This document shows positions 8,499 to 18,800 of a stretch of DNA of 38,950 nucleotides, piece by piece. This stretch comes from Lachnospiraceae bacterium. GTDB lineage: Bacteria > Bacillota > Clostridia > Lachnospirales > Lachnospiraceae. The stretch's first letter is position 1, and each line of letters opens with the position of its first letter. The stretch lies in the NCBI GenBank assembly GCA_009774175.1, contig VSNG01000031.1, positions 1 through 38,950 of the forward strand, written 5' to 3'. The notes beneath the pieces are model-generated. The model searched no databases. It worked only from the letters and a program-made list of their open reading frames with translations, and was not told where the DNA came from. Position numbers and translations under genes: made by a program.

Positions 8499-10292
8499 AT
8501 GGAAATGGATAATGCAAATAAATACACATGGGAAGATTTTGAAAACGATTGTTATTATGAACAATTAATCGTTTTTTTTAATAATCTATTGACGTTACAT
8601 AAAGGGGATGATAAGAGAGCTTTTGTATTTATCAGTAGAAGGGCTTTCTGTATTTTTCTGTTGCTGCTGCAAAAGGGTCGCCTGACCGGATGGGAGGACG
8701 TTCCCGTTTATTCGGATCGGTATGTGATGAAGAAGCTGGAATTCGATTTTTGGCCGGATCAGGAGATCGTCCTGATTGATGATTCTGTTATTACCGGGCA
8801 TCATCTAAAGTCCGCATATGACATGGTTAAGAGAAAGATTTCGAAGGCAAAAATTATTCCCTATGTGTTTGCAATGGAAGAAAAATGGAATGACGCCAAT
8901 CTTCGCAGGAATGATGAAATTTTTAAAAATTTACGATATGAGAGAGTGTATACGCATAATGAAATTTTGAAATTGAGCTCGATTGAATCGTTGCTTTTTT
9001 ATGAGTGCGGGATCCCGTATATGGTAGAGCTGCCGATTATTACAGAAAAGGGGAAGCCTGCATTAGGAGTGCTTTTTTCCAGAGAGGAGTTTCTGGAGTT
9101 TCAAAAGGGCGTTGAGGGAGTTTGGACATATAGGGAATGTAAGCAGGTTGGTTATTTGCAAAATGAGATGACCAGCGGCTGCTTGATTTTTGAAAATAAT
9201 TTTTTGAAGAGAAGGTTTTCGGAATTGGTTCAAAATCTTACGGTTCGACTGCACATCATTCGCGAGCAGGATGGGGTACGTATTATTTTTATGCCCTTTG
9301 CGATATTGAAATCCGCCGATTTTTCCAGTCTCAAGGATATGGCGGAGGCTTTATATCTTGGAACGGGCTATATGGAAAGCTTAAATCGTTTCGAAAAGGA
9401 GTGTGAAGAGAGAGGAAAGGATTTTAGCGAAGAGAGTTTTATCGCTTTATATAGGGCGGTGGTATACAGCATTAGCTACTACATAGGACAAGAAGTCTGC
9501 AAATATATTGATATGGTATATGATAAGGAAGTTGTATTTTTTGAGCAATATAATAAATACTCATTTGACCGGGAGTTTCTTGATTCCATAAAAACAGTCT
9601 TCCAAGATGATTCTGAGATGCGATATATCCAGAGAACTTTTTTAGTGCCTCAATTTAAGGAAATAGAGCATCGCGAGAAAATAAAAGAGCTGTATACGAG
9701 CGTTCCGCTACGGGAGTATTCTTATAATCATGTTTATAATGCTATGCTTGATATTAAGAACCAGCATCATTTGCTGTATCCGGGACAGGATTTATTTTTG
9801 TCTATTGAAGAAATGGAAGAGTTCTTTAAAAGCAAATGCATGGTGAGCGATTATGAGCAGATTGATAATTGCGTAAGTAACTGCATTAGCGGCATGCTGT
9901 GTCAGGGCTTACTTGTCAATACACTGCGATATGATTCGGGAAAAAATATCGTTTACCGAGGTTTTTCTTTTGGAGAGAACAGCGATGTTTTTTACAGCGT
10001 ATCGGCAAAGGTATTTTATGCGGCGGTAGCGGCCTACTACAGGATAATTGGAGAGAATTATAATAAAAAGTATCATTTATTTGTTTTACATTTGTTTCAT
10101 TTTTTTAAAGAACAGTCGCTTTTAGACACATTTATCAGTATAGATGAATTCGATTTTTACGTCAGATATTTTGCAAAGGCAGGGGATGACGCGAGACAGA
10201 TCAGGAACAAGGAATTTTTACTGGATAGGCGGGAAACGCCCTATTATATTAAACTGGTAGAAGAATATATCGCGAATTTGGATTTTGCGTAA
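8499..10292 (+). CDS. Phosphoribosyltransferase-like protein of a predicted conflict cassette
   Basis: A 597-residue protein. The first 110 residues look like a type I phosphoribosyltransferase fold: FVFISRRAF, then DVPVYSDRYVMKK near 67-79, then VLIDDSVITGHHL at 91-103, which matches the PRPP-binding loop (hydrophobic strand, two acidic residues, then T-G). The remaining ~490 residues are mostly helical and I recognise no domain. No purine- or pyrimidine-biosynthesis genes are nearby, so nucleotide salvage is unlikely. I recall computationally defined conflict families named PRTase-CE and HD-CE that would fit this gene and the next; the match is unverified. I chose the ATG at 8499 because GAGGA at 8487-8491 is seven bases before it; an upstream ATG at 8478 lacks a ribosome site. 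The next gene follows after 53 bases. Confidence 0.7.
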   Translation: MEMDNANKYTWEDFENDCYYEQLIVFFNNLLTLHKGDDKRAFVFISRRAFCIFLLLLQKGRLTGWEDVPVYSDRYVMKKLEFDFWPDQEIVLIDDSVITGHHLKSAYDMVKRKISKAKIIPYVFAMEEKWNDANLRRNDEIFKNLRYERVYTHNEILKLSSIESLLFYECGIPYMVELPIITEKGKPALGVLFSREEFLEFQKGVEGVWTYRECKQVGYLQNEMTSGCLIFENNFLKRRFSELVQNLTVRLHIIREQDGVRIIFMPFAILKSADFSSLKDMAEALYLGTGYMESLNRFEKECEERGKDFSEESFIALYRAVVYSISYYIGQEVCKYIDMVYDKEVVFFEQYNKYSFDREFLDSIKTVFQDDSEMRYIQRTFLVPQFKEIEHREKIKELYTSVPLREYSYNHVYNAMLDIKNQHHLLYPGQDLFLSIEEMEEFFKSKCMVSDYEQIDNCVSNCISGMLCQGLLVNTLRYDSGKNIVYRGFSFGENSDVFYSVSAKVFYAAVAAYYRIIGENYNKKYHLFVLHLFHFFKEQSLLDTFISIDEFDFYVRYFAKAGDDARQIRNKEFLLDRRETPYYIKLVEEYIANLDFA

Positions 10293-10345
10293 ATTAAGGA
10301 ACAGATAGTAAGCGGGAAATATCAGTATACCTACAGGAGATAAAA

Positions 10346-13300
10346 ATGAACTGTAACGAATGCAAATATGAAAAGCAAGGTTGTTGTGACAGCAGATTTT
10401 TGCAGGCTGATTCCTACGTTGAAGAACGTTTTTTTGAGCTCTGCATGCAGAAAAATGTACGAAGCAAGCTTCTGTTTGACTGGGTAGACAGTAAAGGAAG
10501 CTATGTGGCGTATACGGATTTCAGCAGAAGCGATGAAGGAAATTTCAGCAGACATGATTATTCCCACTCGATTGCGATATTGAACGCGATTGTTTCTGTT
10601 TTGGGCAAAGAGAAAATTGATTGTTTAAATGCAACAGATTTGTGGATGCTGTTGCACTGCGCGTATGGGCATGATGTAGGCATGCCCTATACTTTTACGC
10701 AAATGAAAGAGCTTTGGGAAACGATAAATGCGAACAAGGAGTTTCGGATGTTTTTTCGCGAGGCGTTGGCGTCGGAGGATGATGATTTGAAGAAGGCGGC
10801 GCAGTATATTGACGCTATGGCGCACATGCTGGATAAAGAGCTGCTGGAGGGAAGGAGGAATAGGACGGATGCGGATATCGTTGAGTCGGGAACGGGATGG
10901 CCGGCGCAAATATATCGAAGCGTGTCTTATTTGACGTCGGAGTATGTCAGAAGAAACCACGCAAAGCACAGCAGGGAAATGATAGCAGGGTGCGAGCTGT
11001 TTGCCAGCAAAAACAGATCGAAGATCGATTCGAGATTATACAATTATATCGGCCAGTGCTGTTATATGCATGCGCTTGACTGCAAGGACGTGCTGGACTT
11101 GCCTAAAACGGAAAATGATATTGAGACGGGGCATTGCCATCCTCGTTTTATAGCATATATGCTTCGGCTGGGGGATCTCCTGGATATCAGTAACAATCGG
11201 TTTGACGAAATGGATATTATGCATTATGGCGGCCTTCCGGGTAAGAGCGAGCTTCATAAAAAGAAACACGAGGCAATAGAGCATATTAATTTTACGGACA
11301 GAAAGATAGAAATTACTGCAAGATCAGACAATGAAGAAGTATGCCAGATCACAAACGACTGGTTTACATGGATTAAATCAGAGGTGCAGTTTATGGTTTC
11401 GCACTGGACTGAATTTGCTCCGGAAGAAATTGGAGGCTGCACGCTAAGCGAGCCGGTTACGCAGGTGTATTTAAACGATGAGATTTTCTACAGAGTGGAA
11501 GATTGTGAGTTTCATGTGGATAAGGATACGCTAATTGATCTTGTGATTGGGCGTAATCTTTATAAGACTAAGTTTGATTTTATGAAGGAATACATTCAGA
11601 ATGCCCTGGATGCGACAAAGATGAGATTCTGGATTGATATTCTAAGCGGATCCCAGGATTATTTTATTGAGGACGAGACGAAGCTAAAGGAAAAGAACAG
11701 GGGAAAGCTGCTTCCTTTTGACTTTAAGAATGGCGTGTTTAAGCAGTATGCGCTGGAAGTGATTTGTGATTATGGGGAACAGGATAACGGGCAGGACACA
11801 GAGAAAAAGCAGGGAATTGTATATATTGAAATTATAGATAAGGGAATTGGCATTGACAAGGAGTGCGTGGATGCAATTTCGAACATAGGAAGCGGCTGGA
11901 GGAGGAGAAAAAGATACGCGGAGTATTTGGATGAAATGCCCAGATGGCTCAAACCAACGGGAGGTTTTGGCATAGGAATGCAATCCGGCTTTATGATAAC
12001 GAATGAAATACAGATTGAAAGCCGATGTGAAGGAGATGCGAAAGGGAGAAAAATCGGATTATATTCAGGGAAGAAGAATGGGAGAATTGAAGAACGTGAC
12101 TATCCGATAAAATCGAACGGCACAAAGATAGCGGTGGGCATTCCCTACGACTGGTTTATGGATGTTGAGAATTATAAGGAATACTCCGACCTCAGATTTA
12201 TGATGGACGATATTGATTTCATGGATCCAGGTAAGACCATGGACAGAGTCGCTGATTTTATTGTGCGATATTTAAGAACCATTATGGGGGATCCCCTGTT
12301 TCCTATCTTGGTGAAGCAGAGAGGAAGAAAGCCGGAGCCTATTGATGGCTTTTATAGTCGTGTGACAACAGAGGGAGAGACGTTTGAGTGGGAAGAACGA
12401 AAATATATGGTATTTCGACATGAAAAAGAAGGGAGTATTTTGCTTTGGGATATGGGGATGGAGATTTTATGCAGAATTGAGCTCAGCGATAAGAGTGAAG
12501 AAGAAACGAGGCAGGAATGGTTTTATAAGGGGGTACGAGTCTGGACGGATAATCAGGAAAAGCATAACGGACTGGAGCTGTATCGTTATATAGGAAATTT
12601 TAAAATTGATATTATGGGGCACAGCGTTAAAGAGTGCTTAACGATTGACAGAAATTGCTTTAAAAGCGGATTTGAGTATAATGAGGTTTCCAACCGTTTT
12701 GCAAAGGCGTGCCTCGGATACTTGATTCAAAAAAGATTGATTTTAAGCAAACCCTTAAACGGAAGAAAGTTCATGCGTTGTATGGCGGCTTATAGATATA
12801 TGCCGGATGAAATCAGGCAGTTGATGCAGGAAAGTCTGGACGAGATTACACCGATTGATTGTGAGACGTTGTTTACACGGGACGATATGCTTATTTACAG
12901 ATATCAATGTGATAAAGAGGGGAATGAATTGATCAACCCGGAGGTTTGTACATTATATCATATGTGCAGGCAGCTATATATGCAAGATTGCATCTATTGG
13001 GGGCGTTGGGAAACAGAATGCGTTTTGAGTAAAGAAACAAAGGAGCAGATTGGCGATAATTATGTATGGCAGATAATTGATGAAAAGAACAACGGAATTA
13101 TATTGCTATTAGAGGAGATGCTGTTCAAACTGTATCATGTGGGAGACAAAAAGGGAGATAAAAAGACAGACAAATATTATCTGGCTTGCTATAACGGCAA
13201 AGAAAAAGAGGACAGCGCGCATACGCGGCAGGAGGAAGTTTTCCTTATACAGATGGGACAGAGGCAGATATTTGTAACTAATGAAAATTATTATACAAAG

Positions 13301-13639
13301 CTTCACGTGACGAAAATTCCGTTCTATACAGAAGAGCAGCAGGACAGATTAAAGAAAAAAGGGAAAAATCTCATTATATCACCGATACCTGCTATATATA
13401 GTGATAAAGATTCTCTGTTCACGCTCAGAAATATTGATGATCCGGAAGAAGTCTATTTTAAGAGAATAACGGGTAACAAAATGTATCCGAGCCTAATTGA
13501 CTGGGTATTTAATCATCAGGAACAGCCGGGTCTGTATAGTAAAAAGGAGATAAAGGAAGAGTATAACAAATTGATTCGCTATATTTTTTCAACGTATATC
13601 AGGCGGATGATAGAGGAAGATGTCGGTGGAGCTCTATAG
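10346..13639 (+). CDS. HD-domain phosphohydrolase fused to GHKL (Hsp90-type) ATPase
   Basis: A 1097-residue protein. Residues 3-14 hold a cysteine cluster (C3, C6, C13, C14) that could bind zinc. An HD domain follows: His70-Asp71, His74, the His109-Asp110 doublet, and Asp277 in LRLGDLLDI, the pattern of metal-dependent nucleotide or cyclic-nucleotide hydrolases. A GHKL ATP-binding domain follows: N box KEYIQNALDA with Glu415 and Asn419, G1 box DKGIGI at 498-503, and G2 box GGFGIGMQSGF at 539-549. The C-terminal ~500 residues are unrecognised. The likely logic is an ATP-gated conformational switch controlling the HD enzyme, or the reverse. An AGGAG ribosome site precedes the ATG. It forms an operon with the phosphoribosyltransferase-like gene. 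Confidence 0.8.
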   Translation: MNCNECKYEKQGCCDSRFLQADSYVEERFFELCMQKNVRSKLLFDWVDSKGSYVAYTDFSRSDEGNFSRHDYSHSIAILNAIVSVLGKEKIDCLNATDLWMLLHCAYGHDVGMPYTFTQMKELWETINANKEFRMFFREALASEDDDLKKAAQYIDAMAHMLDKELLEGRRNRTDADIVESGTGWPAQIYRSVSYLTSEYVRRNHAKHSREMIAGCELFASKNRSKIDSRLYNYIGQCCYMHALDCKDVLDLPKTENDIETGHCHPRFIAYMLRLGDLLDISNNRFDEMDIMHYGGLPGKSELHKKKHEAIEHINFTDRKIEITARSDNEEVCQITNDWFTWIKSEVQFMVSHWTEFAPEEIGGCTLSEPVTQVYLNDEIFYRVEDCEFHVDKDTLIDLVIGRNLYKTKFDFMKEYIQNALDATKMRFWIDILSGSQDYFIEDETKLKEKNRGKLLPFDFKNGVFKQYALEVICDYGEQDNGQDTEKKQGIVYIEIIDKGIGIDKECVDAISNIGSGWRRRKRYAEYLDEMPRWLKPTGGFGIGMQSGFMITNEIQIESRCEGDAKGRKIGLYSGKKNGRIEERDYPIKSNGTKIAVGIPYDWFMDVENYKEYSDLRFMMDDIDFMDPGKTMDRVADFIVRYLRTIMGDPLFPILVKQRGRKPEPIDGFYSRVTTEGETFEWEERKYMVFRHEKEGSILLWDMGMEILCRIELSDKSEEETRQEWFYKGVRVWTDNQEKHNGLELYRYIGNFKIDIMGHSVKECLTIDRNCFKSGFEYNEVSNRFAKACLGYLIQKRLILSKPLNGRKFMRCMAAYRYMPDEIRQLMQESLDEITPIDCETLFTRDDMLIYRYQCDKEGNELINPEVCTLYHMCRQLYMQDCIYWGRWETECVLSKETKEQIGDNYVWQIIDEKNNGIILLLEEMLFKLYHVGDKKGDKKTDKYYLACYNGKEKEDSAHTRQEEVFLIQMGQRQIFVTNENYYTKLHVTKIPFYTEEQQDRLKKKGKNLIISPIPAIYSDKDSLFTLRNIDDPEEVYFKRITGNKMYPSLIDWVFNHQEQPGLYSKKEIKEEYNKLIRYIFSTYIRRMIEEDVGGAL

Positions 13640-13704
13640 ATAAATGTATATAATGGGGTATACTAATCGTAATAATGGCGAAAGGCGCAGGGAGGTGTAA
13701 TGTA

Positions 13705-14985
13705 GTGAAACTATATTTAAAGAATATTGGAAAAATCAGCGAAGCAAATGTAGAAATTAACGGTATTACTGTAATCGGGGGAGAAAACAATACTGGAAAA
13801 AGCACAATTGGAAAATCACTGTTTTCCATATTCAGTAGTTTTTACGAAATTCAGCAGCAGATCCGAAGAGAGCGTCTTTTGAGCATAAAGGGTGCATTAC
13901 AGGCCTTTTATCAAAACGTCTATGTTTGGATGTCAGGAGAGATGAAAGACATCGATGAATATTCGGCAGATATTTTATCAAAAGCGAAGGATTATATTGA
14001 AAGTCCGGAGTTGTTAAAGAAAGAACTGGATTCAATTATGAAGCATGAATTGATGCCCTCCAAGTTGTTTATAAATAAAATGAGTACGGAGGAGATTGTT
14101 AGTCAGATTATAGATATTTTAAAAATTTCTGATGAAGCGATTTTTAATTCAGTTGTTAGTAAAAAAATAAATGCAGAATTTAACGGACAGGTTTTAAATA
14201 TCTATTCAGAAACAGACGGTATTATTTCTTTAGTTGTGAGGCAAAAAGAGCTGCGTATTAATATTTCAGAGGGCGCGGCAATTGCCAATGGATTTAATGA
14301 TAGCCTGCATACAGAGGTTATATATATTGACGATCCGTTTGTTCTGGATGATATTAATTTTAGAAGTCTTCACAGAAAAACAGTTTACTCGGGGCATAGA
14401 GAACAGCTGATGACTAAACTCTTATCGAAGGGCGGAAATGAGAGCGTAGTGAATGAACTGGTAGCCGAAAATAAATTTGAGAGAATTTATAAAAGAATAG
14501 TATCTGTATGCGATGGGAATATCATATTACAGCAAAACGGGCGTTTGGGATATCGATTAAATAATGGAGATAAAAGCCTGAGCGTAATAAACCTGTCTAC
14601 GGGGTTAAAAACATTTGTTATTTTGAAAACTTTATTGACAAACGGGACGATAGAAAGAAACGGAATTGTTATACTGGATGAGCCTGAAATTCATTTGCAT
14701 CCGGAATGGCAGTTATTGTTTGCAGAATTGATTGTTCTGCTGAATAAAGAATTTGGTGTAAATATACTGCTGAATACGCATAGTCCGTATTTTTTACGTG
14801 CTATACAGGTATATTCTGCTAAGTATGAAATGAGTGATATGTGTAAATATTATTTGGCAGATTTTAATGAGGAAAAGAGAGTTTGTGTTACGGATGTTAC
14901 GGATTGTGTAGATAAAATATATGTAAAGTTGTCGAAGCCTTTACAGGTTTTGGAGGATACGAGGTGGGGAGATGATCAGTTTTGA
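13705..14985 (+). CDS. OLD/RecF-like AAA ATPase (SMC-type P-loop)
   Basis: A 426-residue ATPase of the AAA_15/OLD class. Walker A is GENNTGKST at residues 26-34, the Walker B/D-loop is VILDEPEIHLHPEW with Asp325-Glu326, and LNTHSP at 357-361 is the switch-histidine segment. Between them lies a helical insert consistent with a short coiled coil. No TOPRIM nuclease domain is visible, so any nuclease activity must come from the partner gene that overlaps its 3' end by 14 bases. I start it at the GTG at 13705, which has GGGAGG nine bases upstream and puts the usual KLYLKNIG opening at the N-terminus; an ATG at 13675 has no such site. Such ATPase plus small-partner pairs are common in defence islands. 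Confidence 0.82.
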   Translation: MKLYLKNIGKISEANVEINGITVIGGENNTGKSTIGKSLFSIFSSFYEIQQQIRRERLLSIKGALQAFYQNVYVWMSGEMKDIDEYSADILSKAKDYIESPELLKKELDSIMKHELMPSKLFINKMSTEEIVSQIIDILKISDEAIFNSVVSKKINAEFNGQVLNIYSETDGIISLVVRQKELRINISEGAAIANGFNDSLHTEVIYIDDPFVLDDINFRSLHRKTVYSGHREQLMTKLLSKGGNESVVNELVAENKFERIYKRIVSVCDGNIILQQNGRLGYRLNNGDKSLSVINLSTGLKTFVILKTLLTNGTIERNGIVILDEPEIHLHPEWQLLFAELIVLLNKEFGVNILLNTHSPYFLRAIQVYSAKYEMSDMCKYYLADFNEEKRVCVTDVTDCVDKIYVKLSKPLQVLEDTRWGDDQF

Positions 14986-15562
14986 TGATTATGATATACT
15001 AAAGAATCATATTTCAACGTTGAAGGCAACATCTATTGACGATCATGATAAGGCTAATATCAGATATATGACGGAGTCGGAGAAGGAAGCGATAAATTTT
15101 GATAACGTAAAAAAGGAATATGTTAAAGGGTTGGAGTTATCAGAAGTGCCAAAATCCAATGACGCATTATTTATAAACAAAAACAATGAATTAGTTTTTG
15201 TGGAGTTTAAGAATGGCTTTATGGATAATTCAAAAAAATATGCGGTTAGAAAGAAAATATATGATAGTATCATTATTTTAACTGATATTCTAAATATGGG
15301 TATTAGTCGGTTAAAGTGTAGCATGGAATATATTCTGGTATACAATGAGGAAGTCAATAAGGAAGAACAGGAGGTTTTGGAAAAAGGGAAATCTTTTGTG
15401 CAGTCTTCACCGGCATTTGATAGTATTGCTAAAAGCATAAGCACAATGGCTGAGACAGAATATGTTTGTTTTGGTATCAAAATCTTTGAAAACTATTGCT
15501 TTCATAAGGTACATACATATACGGAGGCTGAGTTTGAACAATATTTGCAAAATGCTATTTAG
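14972..15562 (+). CDS. Small protein with a PD-(D/E)xK-like motif, partner of the ATPase
   Basis: A 196-residue protein overlapping the preceding ATPase gene by 14 bases, with GGGGAG just before its ATG, so the two are translationally coupled. I do not recognise a named family. Asp64 in NDALFI, followed by a predicted hairpin and ELVFVEFKNG with Glu78 and Lys80, reproduces the D-x(13)-E-x-K layout of restriction-endonuclease-fold nucleases. The rest is helical with a few strands. It may be the effector nuclease activated or released by the ATPase. The alternative is a non-catalytic adaptor. Function is inferred from motif and context only. Confidence 0.6.
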   Translation: MISFDDYDILKNHISTLKATSIDDHDKANIRYMTESEKEAINFDNVKKEYVKGLELSEVPKSNDALFINKNNELVFVEFKNGFMDNSKKYAVRKKIYDSIIILTDILNMGISRLKCSMEYILVYNEEVNKEEQEVLEKGKSFVQSSPAFDSIAKSISTMAETEYVCFGIKIFENYCFHKVHTYTEAEFEQYLQNAI

Positions 15563-15634
15563 TTTTATTATGTGCAGGCATTATTTGAAACAAATAATTT
15601 AATGGGTTTTGCCGTTGTAGTGAGTACAATTATT

Positions 15635-15663
15635 TTGAAAATCTACATTTTGTGGTTTATAAA
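15635..15663 (+). promoter_or_regulatory. Candidate sigma-70 promoter upstream of the giant repeat gene
   Basis: TTGAAA at 15635-15640 and TATAAA at 15658-15663 are separated by exactly 17 bases, one mismatch from consensus in each box. This is the best promoter match I found by eye. It sits in the 258-base gap after the ATPase/nuclease-like pair and would drive the 15821 gene. Confidence 0.45.
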
Positions 15664-15709
15664 AAGGCCTTTCAATATCTGGTATTATAGTGTAATATAG
15701 AAACGGCTC

Positions 15710-15731
15710 AAAACAGTATGCTGCTGTTTTT
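15710..15731 (+). terminator. Hairpin with T-run: terminator or attenuator
   Basis: AAAACAG at 15710-15716 pairs with CTGTTTT at 15724-15730 and ends in a run of five Ts. Two more inner pairs can form, leaving a three-base loop. It lies after the candidate promoter at 15635-15663, so it could stop transcripts coming from the upstream cassette or act on the leader of the giant gene. The rest of the 15563-15820 gap shows no coding potential. Confidence 0.4.
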
Positions 15732-15820
15732 GGGCAAAATGCAGGAAAGCGATTAGTCGTATAAAATGATCATTGATATGAGGCAATGGAATTTATTTCA
15801 AAACCTCCGGAGAACAAAAG

Positions 15821-18800
15821 ATGCTCAACAAACTAAAAGAATCAATCAAAAAATTCGGTAAATTCCTGAAAAAGAAGATGAAACGCGGACACAAAAAATA
15901 CCGTTGGTTTGACGTGATGGAGCTACTTGTAAGCGCGATCACGCTGACGGCATTTTGCACGATAAGCCCCATTTTGGCGGAATATCAGGGGAAACAGGTG
16001 GTATACTGGACGGCGGTTGGTGTCATTGCGTTGTTAGTGATGACTGCGCTCTGGCAGATTGCCTGCCTGATAGGGCGCAAAAACGGGAAGAAAATTTTTC
16101 GCGTTATAGGTAGTTGGGGTACAGAGGCGCTGGATGCCATTGGAAGGTGGATCCATGCGCCTCGTTTTCTTTACAGGCTGGCTTTGGTAGTCGGCATGGG
16201 AACATGCCTGATAATGGTGCTTTGCCAGACTCATAGTACGAAGTGCTATACAGCTGTTACGGAGAAATTCGGAATCCCTGTGGGAGTGGGGAAACCTTTG
16301 CGTGATAATGAGCTGAAAGATCTTGCGGAGTATTGGACAATAGAACATTACTGGCTGCGCAGAACCATATCGGTAACGCATGAGGACGCCTACCATGAAA
16401 ATGAGATCATGGGACAATATTCCAGCCTGTATAATATGAATTTCTTTCAGCCTGTGGAGCGCATGGATTATAAATATAAGAAAAACAGAAAAAAATTCAA
16501 GGACCTTTACGACGATAAGGCTTATTTGGAGGCAGATCGCAATGGGTTCCGTGAACCGACGGCAATTTTCTACTATAACGGTGACGGCAAACTGCTTTTG
16601 CAGATGAAAAAGAGAAATGACAGCGATACCTATGATATTCTGACGTATGCTGTGGATAGCGAGCCGCAGCTGTTTAACTCAACCTTACTGCGCATTCCGG
16701 AGGAAGAGGATGATGAGGAAGGGGATAATAAGAAAAAACAGGAGAAGGATGAAATTATTACAAGAAATGCCACGGAAGCCAGCGTTATGTCGCAGGCAAT
16801 CGAGGTGACATACAATTCGGACGGCCTGCCGGAGACGCGCAGGATAAGTCCTCATATTTATAATTTATGCGGTGTAAACGGAGAGCGGTATACATATAAC
16901 GAGAATAAGCAGCTGACAGCGTTATACTATCTGGATATTAATGGGGATGCCATCTGTAATCAAAAGGGGATTATGATGGTCTCCTTTGAATATGACGAGA
17001 AAAGCAGGCTGACAGGGATCAGGTATTTCAGCGATGAAAAGGGGGAGGAAAGGATAGAGGGATTTCAGGGTGTCTTCTGTGAAAAGTTTGAATATGATAC
17101 GGACGGCAATTTGTGCATAAGAAAACAGTTAAATCAGAGTGAAAACAGATGGTACGATAAGAACGGGGTGTGCGAATACCGCTATACTTATGCTGAAGGT
17201 CGGCTGGAACGGGAAGAATTTTTGGATTTCAGCGGCAATATGGCGAATAACCAAAACCCGAACGTGAAGAGCACGTTGATGGAGTTTGCAGAGGACAGGG
17301 ATGAAGAGGGGAATAAGGTGATTACCGTTTCCTTTGACCCGGTTATCCGGCTGGCAGAGAGTAATGCTGATGTGCCGACGGATAAAGCGGAGGAAAACAG
17401 AAGCCGGGAGGAGCGGCAGGATATTATTTCGGTTATGTCAGGACGGGTAATCCGCGGTATGTGGGAGGATGATAATGTAGATAAAAAGCAGGATGAAACA
17501 GAGGGGCAAAGCGGCGAAGCGTCGGTCCAGCCGGTGGATGAGAGCGGAAATGCAAAAAAGGTTGAAAAGAGCGCTGCCGCTCCGGAGGGAAAGGCGGCGG
17601 ACGGCTTAGTGGCAGCAGAAGAGACGGCTCCTGCAGGCGGGGACACTTCCCGAAACAATCAGGAAAAGGAGGAACTGCCGGTTCGTAACTACACGAAGGT
17701 CTGCCATGCCATTGATGAAAAGAATAATACATTGAAAATCAGTTATTACAATGATAAGCGCCCGGTTAAAAATGAACAGGGATTTTCAGTGGAACAAATA
17801 AGCTACGATTCTGAGCACAGGGTGGAGAAGAAGGCATATTTTGATGAGAAAGAGAAGCCCTGTCTGACGGCCGACGGATATTCTCAGGTAATGTTTAACT
17901 ACAGATTCGGGCGCGGAGATGAGAAGGAACGTATCGAGTATAAGAATGCGGACGAAGAGCTTGCGATTAATAACAGAAAAGATTGCGGATATGCGGCTGT
18001 AGAATATATGCCCTATGAAAACGGGGAAAATCTTAATGGAAATACCATAATTGAACTGAAATATTATGATGAGGATAATAAACCGTTTCTTCTGCCTGAA
18101 AAGGGATATGCAAAAATCAGACAGACCTATAATAACAGAGGGTTATTGATCAGGGAAACCTATCATAATGAAGAAAACGGGGAAGAAGTATCGGCCCGCC
18201 GGACAGATTATATGGCGGCGGGAATTGATTATGAGTACGCGGATGACGGAAACCTGATCTGCGAAGTATATAAGGACGCGTCGGATCAGCCGGTTAACCG
18301 TTACGATACGGGATACGCCATAAGATTTCAGGAGTTTAAGAATGGAAAGCATGTAAAAACCCATTATCAGGGGTATATGGATAATGTCCTGCAGGACGTT
18401 TCCAATAAAAAATTTGGGATCGGAAGCGTGGAATATGTCTATGCAAACGGACGCGAAGTGGAGCAACGGTATTTTGATATAAACGGGAATCCGATTTTAC
18501 GCAGCGATATCGGCTGTGCCATACTGAAAAAGGAATACAATAATCGGGGACTGGAAGCGGCGTATTTTTATTATGGTACGGATGGGGAGCTGATCTTACG
18601 AAAAGATACAGGCTATGCGGTTCTTCGATATCAATATGACGAGCTGGGACGGAAAGTTTTGCTGCATTATTTCGGAGTTGATCAGAAGCCGGTTATCAGT
18701 ACGGAGGATCATTGCGCCGGTAGGCAGTACCAATATGATGAGGAGGGCAACAGAAGCGATACCCGTTATCTGGATGCCAATGATAATCTGATGACGCGCC

